12,235 nt of DNA from Lachnospiraceae bacterium UBA3826 (lineage in GTDB: Bacteria; Bacillota; Clostridia; Lachnospirales; Lachnospiraceae): contig DGII01000043.1 in the NCBI GenBank assembly GCA_002393095.1, positions 1 through 12,235 on the forward strand, given 5' to 3'. Shown piece by piece: positions 8,010 to 12,235 of the stretch; within the stretch, counting starts at the first letter, position 1; each line of letters opens with the position of its first letter. The notes under the pieces are model-generated. The model was not told the origin of the DNA. It was given only the letters and a program-made list of their open reading frames with translations, and did not search any database. Both the position numbers and the translations under genes were made by a program.

Positions 8010-9998
8010 TCAGCCTTCATCCACAAGTATAGCCACATCCCAAGGATGCAGGGTTATACCCTCACCCATCTCGTAATGCTCGCCGCCGATCAGGTTCTTG
8101 CAGTCATGTTCGCAGATGATCGTATTGTTATCCATGGAATAATTGAATATGTATTCAAGCTGCTCATCCAGATCGTTGACTCCGCATCTGCGTATGAGAG
8201 GGAACTGGTATCTGGGAAGCTCGATTCCGGCGATACGAGCAACACGTCTTATGGTTTTGCTCATTGCGGCCTTGTCGCAGAGGCATCCGATATATGTAGC
8301 CGAGCCCTGTCCGTACTTGCTGTGGGCTATGGATACATATTTGTTCCAGTACGGATGTGAATATCTTGCCCAGGGAATTGCATCTCCGGTGAGCTTCAAC
8401 AGCTCGATATGGCTGTCGATATTAAATTCCTGTCCGTCGTCGAACATTACGGTGGCAGAACCCGGAACCGTGAACATATCGTAGCTTACATCGAAAACAT
8501 CAGTCATACCGTGCGGAGCGGGATCTGAGAATATCTTAAGCTCTCTGTCCGCGAAGAAGCTCTTGAAGGTGGCGATCATGTGTCCGCCATTCTCTATATA
8601 TGAGCGGAACTTGCCAATAAGGGTATCATCTACGCTATAGAGTGCGGGAAGGATCACCAGACTGTAATTATCAAGCTTGGAGGACTTGTATATGACATCA
8701 CACTCAAGGTTCATCTCATAGCAGGCATCATATATACGCCTTACTATATCGTTATAATCAAGTGCAAACTCTTCCTTATATTCGTCAAAGGCTGTAAGGG
8801 ATTCATGATCAAGAAGTATGGCAGCTTTATTATTCTTGCGAAGGTTGATAAGATGTCTGCTTATACTCTCTAATTCCTCTGTGAATCTGGAAAGCTCATG
8901 GTAGGTCTCGGACGGCTCAAGATCGTGACTTAGGATACCCTTCCAGAAGCTTTCGGGACCATTGTGGATCGAGTGCCAGTTCCAGTACATAAGAGAGTTG
9001 GAACCGCCGGATAAGTGGGCGTAGCCCTGCATACGAAGCTGTCCGGGATAGGGAAGCCATCCTATACGCCCCTGGGCCTGGGTCTCAAGCAGGAGATAAT
9101 TATCCTGCTTAACGGAACGTGCTATGTCGGAGCAGATTGCGATCTCGGCACCGGTAAGCTCGCTCTGTGACGGATGATATATATCGGCACCGGCAACATC
9201 CAAAGCCCTGCCTGCGGAGTGCTGATTGACAAGAGGCTGCAACCCGTAGGAATGATCCCTCCAGTCAAAATCAAAATTATGGGTTATAAATTGCCCTTCC
9301 TTCGAGTATTCCCTGACTATATCCGCCTGCCATGCGATAAAGTCCGTGATGCAGAACCTTAAGAAGCGCTTGTAGGCCGCAGAAAGGCTGGGGTTAATAG
9401 TACCGCGTATATCAGGGAAATCATCCCAGTCTTCAATCCTGTTGCTCCAGTAATCCAGACCGAATTCTCTGTTGAAGGCATCAATATCAGGATATTCGGC
9501 GCGAAGCTTCTCCACAAAAAGTGCCTGAACATCGGGGCCGGAAGCATCGGCAGAACGGGTCTCATTATCTATCTGATAACCTATTATACAATCATAGCCG
9601 CTTACTGCCTGCATCATCTTACGGATGATCCTGTTGCAGTGGTAGCGGTAATGCTCGTTGGTTATATCAAAGTATTGTCTGTGTCCGTAGAGTAACTGTC
9701 CGTCTTTGGTCACTGACATGATATCGGGATACTTCTGTGCCAGCCAGGAAGGGATGGCATATGTGGGAGTGCCGACAATGACACTTATCTCGTGCCTGCA
9801 TGCAGCCTCAAGCACGGCGGTAAGTTTGGAAAAATCGAATTCTCCGTCCTTAGGCTCCCATGTGCTCCATGCAGACTCGCCGATGCGAATCGTATTGAAG
9901 CCGAGCTTCTTCATAAGCTCCAGATCCTCATCTATCCGTTCGTAAGGCATGTATTCATTATAATAAGCCGCCCCCAATATCAGTTCCTTTACTCGCAT
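8010..9998 (-). CDS. GH42 family beta-galactosidase
   Basis: This is a cytoplasmic retaining beta-galactosidase (662 aa, no signal peptide) that should release galactose from galacto-oligosaccharides taken up by the cell. The N-terminal TIM barrel (about 1-380) starts with the typical GAAYYNEYMP. The acid/base is Glu146 in YQIDNE (codon 9563-9561) and the predicted nucleophile is Glu305 in LLLETQ (codon 9086-9084), followed by a GWLPYPGQ block and YWNWHS. A flavodoxin-like trimerisation domain (about 395-600) and a small C-terminal beta domain follow. The four-cysteine zinc cluster of some GH42 enzymes is not apparent. ATG 9998 has a near-perfect AAGGAGG 5 nt away. A longer frame from TTG 10100 would overlap the predicted -35 box and adds 34 unconserved residues. 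The gene is divergent from galK and convergent with recO. Substrate specificity cannot be read from sequence. Confidence 0.93.
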   Translation of the reverse strand: MRVKELILGAAYYNEYMPYERIDEDLELMKKLGFNTIRIGESAWSTWEPKDGEFDFSKLTAVLEAACRHEISVIVGTPTYAIPSWLAQKYPDIMSVTKDGQLLYGHRQYFDITNEHYRYHCNRIIRKMMQAVSGYDCIIGYQIDNETRSADASGPDVQALFVEKLRAEYPDIDAFNREFGLDYWSNRIEDWDDFPDIRGTINPSLSAAYKRFLRFCITDFIAWQADIVREYSKEGQFITHNFDFDWRDHSYGLQPLVNQHSAGRALDVAGADIYHPSQSELTGAEIAICSDIARSVKQDNYLLLETQAQGRIGWLPYPGQLRMQGYAHLSGGSNSLMYWNWHSIHNGPESFWKGILSHDLEPSETYHELSRFTEELESISRHLINLRKNNKAAILLDHESLTAFDEYKEEFALDYNDIVRRIYDACYEMNLECDVIYKSSKLDNYSLVILPALYSVDDTLIGKFRSYIENGGHMIATFKSFFADRELKIFSDPAPHGMTDVFDVSYDMFTVPGSATVMFDDGQEFNIDSHIELLKLTGDAIPWARYSHPYWNKYVSIAHSKYGQGSATYIGCLCDKAAMSKTIRRVARIAGIELPRYQFPLIRRCGVNDLDEQLEYIFNYSMDNNTIICEHDCKNLIGGEHYEMGEGITLHPWDVAILVDEG

Positions 9999-10002
9999 AT
10001 AA

Positions 10003-10010
10003 CCCTCCTT
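10003..10010 (-). promoter_or_regulatory. Strong ribosome binding site of the GH42 gene
   Basis: On the minus strand AAGGAGGG precedes ATG 9998 by 4-5 nt. It fixes the start at 9998 against the longer frame reaching 10100. Confidence 0.75.
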
Positions 10011-10070
10011 ATTAAGTCCGTCCGCTGTCAGATATATCTTCACTCTGCGGATTAACAAAAGCATAAATAC

Positions 10071-10100
10071 ATTGTAGTATATCAAAGATACATTACGCAA
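10071..10100 (-). promoter_or_regulatory. Predicted promoter of the GH42 gene
   Basis: On the minus strand TTGCGT (10100-10095) and TACAAT (10076-10071) are separated by 18 bp. The start site would fall near 10064, leaving an untranslated leader of about 65 nt. The -35 box is only 7 bp from that of galK on the other strand, so a single bound regulator could control both. Confidence 0.5.
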
Positions 10101-10107
10101 GATTGTA

Positions 10108-10136
10108 TGGACGAAATCCTGAAATTATTTTATATT
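10108..10136 (+). promoter_or_regulatory. Predicted promoter of galK
   Basis: TGGACG (10108-10113, four of six consensus bases) and TATATT (10131-10136, five of six) are separated by 17 bp. An alternative pairing is TTGTAT (10103-10108) with TATTTT (10126-10131), also 17 bp apart. The predicted start near 10143 lands at the edge of the palindrome at 10144-10158. Confidence 0.4.
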
Positions 10137-10143
10137 ATAAGTG

Positions 10144-10158
10144 ATATCCGAAGGATAT
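10144..10158. promoter_or_regulatory. Perfect short palindrome at the predicted galK transcription start
   Basis: ATATCC and GGATAT flank GAA, giving a 6-bp inverted repeat with a 3-base centre. It sits just after the predicted galK -10 box and before the ribosome binding site. It may be a repressor operator or form a small hairpin at the mRNA 5' end. It does not match the usual central-CG GalR/LacI or cre pattern. Confidence 0.35.
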
Positions 10159-10192
10159 GATTACAGGGTAATGAAAAGTGAGGGTTACATTG

Positions 10193-11368
10193 ATGGAAGA
10201 CATTAAAGTTCAGATGCTTGAAGAATTCAAAAAGATATTCGGGGACAGCGATAATGTCAGAGTATTCTTCGCACCGGGCAGAGTCAATCTGATAGGAGAG
10301 CATACAGACTATAACGGAGGGCATGTATTCCCGTGTGCACTGACGATAGGCACTTATGCGGCGGTCAGGAGAAGAGATGATAGGGAACTTAACTTCTATT
10401 CGCTCAACTTCCCTGATAAGGGTGTTGTGAGGACATCGCTTGATGACATGAGGCCTAAGGAGGATGACAGTTGGACCGCGTATCCCAAGGGTGTGATATG
10501 GGCTATGCAGGGACGCGGCATGGATATCCCGGCGGGACTGGATATGTTGATATACGGCACTATCCCGGCAGGTAGCGGACTCTCGTCCTCGGCATCTTTA
10601 GAGGTACTTACGGGAGAAGTCCTGCGTTCGCTTTACGGCCTTAAGGATGTGTCGAACATCGATCTTGCGCTCATCGGCCAGTATTCCGAGAATAATTATA
10701 ACGGCATGAACTGCGGTATAATGGATCAGTTCGCTTCTGCCATGGGTAAGAAGGACAATGCCATATTCCTTGATACATCCACATTGGAATATGAATATGC
10801 GCCCATAGCTCTTAAGGATGCCTGCATAATAGTGACTAACAGCAATGTCAAGCATTCTCTTGTGGGAAGCGACTATAATACCAGACGAGCCGAATGCGAA
10901 GAGGCGTTATCGGAGCTTAAGAAGGTGGTGGATATCAAGTCTCTGGGAGATCTTGATGAGGATACATTCGAAGCCAATAAGAACGTGATAACAAAGGATA
11001 ACTGCAGGGCAAGAGCAAAGCATGCGGTATATGAGAACAGGCGGACCATTAAGGCGGTGGAAGCACTCAAAAAGGGTGATGTGATAAGCTTCGGCAAGCT
11101 TATGAATGAAGCTCATACATCCATGAGTGTCGATTATGCCGCATCATGTCCGGAGGTGGATGTACTGGTGGAGACCGCATGGAAGATAGACGGGGTGATA
11201 GGAAGCCGCATCACCGGAGGCGGATTCGGTGGCTGCTCGGTCAGCATCGTACGTAATGACAGTGTGGAGACTTTTAAGGAAAGAGTGGCTGCAAGATATA
11301 AGGAGAAGACAGGTCTTACCGCAGACTTTTATGTAGTATCCATAGGAGACGGGCCGAGAGAATTATAG
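10193..11368 (+). CDS. galK: Galactokinase (Leloir pathway)
   Basis: GalK phosphorylates alpha-D-galactose at C1 with ATP, the first committed Leloir step, in the cytoplasm. The 391-aa product has the normal length for this GHMP kinase. Seen in order are the galactokinase signature GRVNLIGEHTDY (29-40), the ATP-binding motif 2 PAGSGLSSSAS (125-135), the predicted catalytic Asp178 in GIMDQFAS, and motif 3 TGGGFGG (341-347). ATG 10193 has GAGGG (10180-10184) 8 nt upstream; an in-frame GTG at 10178 lacks a ribosome binding site and lies in that element. Divergent transcription with the GH42 gene suggests that galactose released by that enzyme is the substrate. No galT, galE or pgm gene is visible, so the rest of the pathway must lie elsewhere. 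Codon use resembles the neighbours. Confidence 0.97.
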   Translation: MEDIKVQMLEEFKKIFGDSDNVRVFFAPGRVNLIGEHTDYNGGHVFPCALTIGTYAAVRRRDDRELNFYSLNFPDKGVVRTSLDDMRPKEDDSWTAYPKGVIWAMQGRGMDIPAGLDMLIYGTIPAGSGLSSSASLEVLTGEVLRSLYGLKDVSNIDLALIGQYSENNYNGMNCGIMDQFASAMGKKDNAIFLDTSTLEYEYAPIALKDACIIVTNSNVKHSLVGSDYNTRRAECEEALSELKKVVDIKSLGDLDEDTFEANKNVITKDNCRARAKHAVYENRRTIKAVEALKKGDVISFGKLMNEAHTSMSVDYAASCPEVDVLVETAWKIDGVIGSRITGGGFGGCSVSIVRNDSVETFKERVAARYKEKTGLTADFYVVSIGDGPREL

Positions 11369-11389
11369 GCAGAACAGTAACACATGTTA

Positions 11390-11399
11390 TTGTATACAA
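11390..11399. promoter_or_regulatory. 10-bp perfect palindrome upstream of the lipoprotein promoter
   Basis: TTGTATACAA is self-complementary and centred about 20 bp upstream of the -35 box at 11414. It lies in a short AT-rich spacer after galK. It could be an operator, but a 10-bp palindrome in AT-rich DNA may be chance. Confidence 0.25.
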
Positions 11400-11413
11400 A
11401 TTCAAATATTGTA

Positions 11414-11442
11414 TTGTAAAAATACCTCACTATCTGTATAAT
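11414..11442 (+). promoter_or_regulatory. Sigma-A-type promoter of the small lipoprotein gene
   Basis: TTGTAA (11414-11419) and a perfect TATAAT (11437-11442) are 17 bp apart, with TG directly before the -10 box. The predicted start is near 11449, a leader of about 25 nt. It probably also serves glyS, which begins 20 bp after the lipoprotein stop with no obvious promoter between. Confidence 0.8.
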
Positions 11443-11473
11443 ATTAGGATAAGTATGAGGAGAGTATATAGTA

Positions 11474-12100
11474 ATGAGTTGTGAAGAATCAGACAGGAAG
11501 ATAATAATACACGGTATATGTGCTTCCTGTCTGTTTTTATTTGCTTTTCTTGCCATGGCAGTGACCGGCTGCGGCAGGAAGAAGTATGATATCTCCACTT
11601 ACGAATTCAAGAAGAACGGCCATATTATCGAGCATATGTCCGAGGAGTTCCCACCGGATTCATATGATGAGAGCGACTGGGAGAAGGAGACAGGCTCCTT
11701 AATAGAGGCATATAATAAGAAGAACAAGGATTCCATAAGGCTGTATGACATCTCTGCCGAAGAGGGGATATTAAGGTGTTCGGTGGAATATGCGGATGAT
11801 GATGCGTATTATTACCTTAATGAGCAGCCGCTTTTCTATGGGACAGTGGATCAGGCACTTAAGGCCGGATACAGCTTAAGCTTTGATGTGTATGATGTTA
11901 AAGGAGAGCTTGTTAAGAATGATGTCATTAGGGGAATGAGGGATTCGCACATCATCATCATGAATGCATACACAGCTGACGGAGCGGATGTCCTGCTATA
12001 TAAGAAGGCTAAGTATGTTACGGGCAATGCGGAAGTTGACAGCTCGCTTAAGAGGCTACATATAACGGATGATAACACGGTATATATCGTGTTTGATTAA
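11474..12100 (+). CDS. Small predicted lipoprotein of unknown function
   Basis: I do not recognise a family in this 208-aa protein. The N terminus is a hydrophobic segment (about 10-32) ending in a lipobox-like VTGC with Cys33 as the likely lipidation site, so the protein is predicted to be anchored outside the cytoplasmic membrane. The region before it is unusual: it starts MSCEESDRK, acidic first and basic only just before the hydrophobic stretch. The remainder is charged and rich in Asp, Glu, Tyr and Lys, with probable mixed alpha/beta structure and no repeats. GAGGAGAG (11457-11464) precedes ATG 11474 by 9 nt, and a strong promoter lies upstream. It is placed between galK and glyS and shares a probable transcript with glyS; nothing in the sequence ties it to galactose use. 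Confidence 0.8.
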   Translation: MSCEESDRKIIIHGICASCLFLFAFLAMAVTGCGRKKYDISTYEFKKNGHIIEHMSEEFPPDSYDESDWEKETGSLIEAYNKKNKDSIRLYDISAEEGILRCSVEYADDDAYYYLNEQPLFYGTVDQALKAGYSLSFDVYDVKGELVKNDVIRGMRDSHIIIMNAYTADGADVLLYKKAKYVTGNAEVDSSLKRLHITDDNTVYIVFD

Positions 12101-12120
12101 ATAAATAGGAGATTTGACTA

Positions 12121-12235
12121 ATGGAAAAGACAATGGACAAGATCGTTAATCTCGCCAAGGCGAGAGGCTTCGTATATCCGGGAAGTGAGATATACGGAGG
12201 ATTGGCCAATACATGGGATTACGGTAACTTGGGCG
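12121..12235 (+). CDS. glyS: Glycyl-tRNA synthetase, single-chain (alpha2) type, 3' end missing
   Basis: Only the first 38 codons are present. MEKTMDKIVNLAKARGFVYP followed by GSEIYGGLANTWDYG is the characteristic N terminus of the single-chain class II glycyl-tRNA synthetase, which charges tRNA-Gly. The first residues contain motif-1-proximal sequence conserved in this type, so this is not the separate alpha/beta (GlyQ/GlyS) enzyme. AGGAGA (12107-12112) lies 8 nt before ATG 12121. The gene starts 20 bp after the lipoprotein stop and probably reads from the promoter at 11414-11442. The frame is open at the window edge. Confidence 0.93.
   Translation, partial: MEKTMDKIVNLAKARGFVYPGSEIYGGLANTWDYGNLG

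Noticed and set aside
9999..10100. N-terminal extension of the GH42 frame to TTG 10100
   Set aside because: It overlaps the predicted promoter, has no ribosome binding site and adds residues unlike any GH42 N terminus; ATG 9998 has a strong AAGGAGG.
10109..10119. GGACGAAATCC between the GH42 and galK promoters as a cre or GalR site
   Set aside because: The arms are only 3 bp and it lacks the cre or GalR consensus; it overlaps the galK -35 box by chance as far as can be seen.
11376..11390. TAACA-CA-TGTTA hairpin after galK as a terminator
   Set aside because: A 2-base loop and no following T tract make it unfit as a terminator.

Overview
The window looks like chromosomal core sequence from a Gram-positive anaerobe of the Clostridia, most likely Lachnospiraceae (Butyrivibrio/Roseburia-like). 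Grounds are the moderate GC (roughly mid-40s percent by eye), strong AAGGAGG-type ribosome binding sites, the era / recO / single-chain glyS neighbourhood, a DUF4349 lipoprotein and an M16C (PreP-like) peptidase. The genus cannot be fixed from the sequence alone. I see no tRNA, rRNA, CRISPR array, insertion sequence or phage gene.

Layout. Positions 1-2747 hold the 3' part of a large M16C zinc metallopeptidase gene. It is followed closely by a DUF4349 membrane-anchored lipoprotein (2765-3835) and the ribosome-assembly GTPase era (3911-4822), all on the plus strand. A divergent-PAP2 (DUF212) membrane protein (4888-5355) lies on the minus strand, end to end with era. Its promoter region is shared with a divergent Na+/phosphate cotransporter carrying a PhoU-like tail (5538-7355). 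That gene runs into recO (7359-8009) with a 3-bp gap. A minus-strand GH42 beta-galactosidase (8010-9998) abuts recO with no spacer and diverges from galactokinase galK (10193-11368). A small lipoprotein of unknown function with its own promoter (11474-12100) precedes the start of glycyl-tRNA synthetase (12121 to the window edge).

How it fits together. era, recO and glyS are housekeeping genes often near each other in Firmicutes. Two functional insertions interrupt that order: a possible phosphate-related pair (DUF212 and Na/Pi transporter) and a galactoside pair (GH42 releases galactose, GalK phosphorylates it). The galactose pair has back-to-back promoters and a short palindrome at the predicted galK start site, but no local transporter, regulator, galT or galE.

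Most of the window is ordinary. The points most worth a second look are a duplicated 30-bp block between the DUF212 and Na/Pi genes, a RecO without the zinc-finger cysteines, the zero-spacer recO/GH42 junction, and the placement of the galactose pair. I found no evidence of an undescribed multi-gene system.
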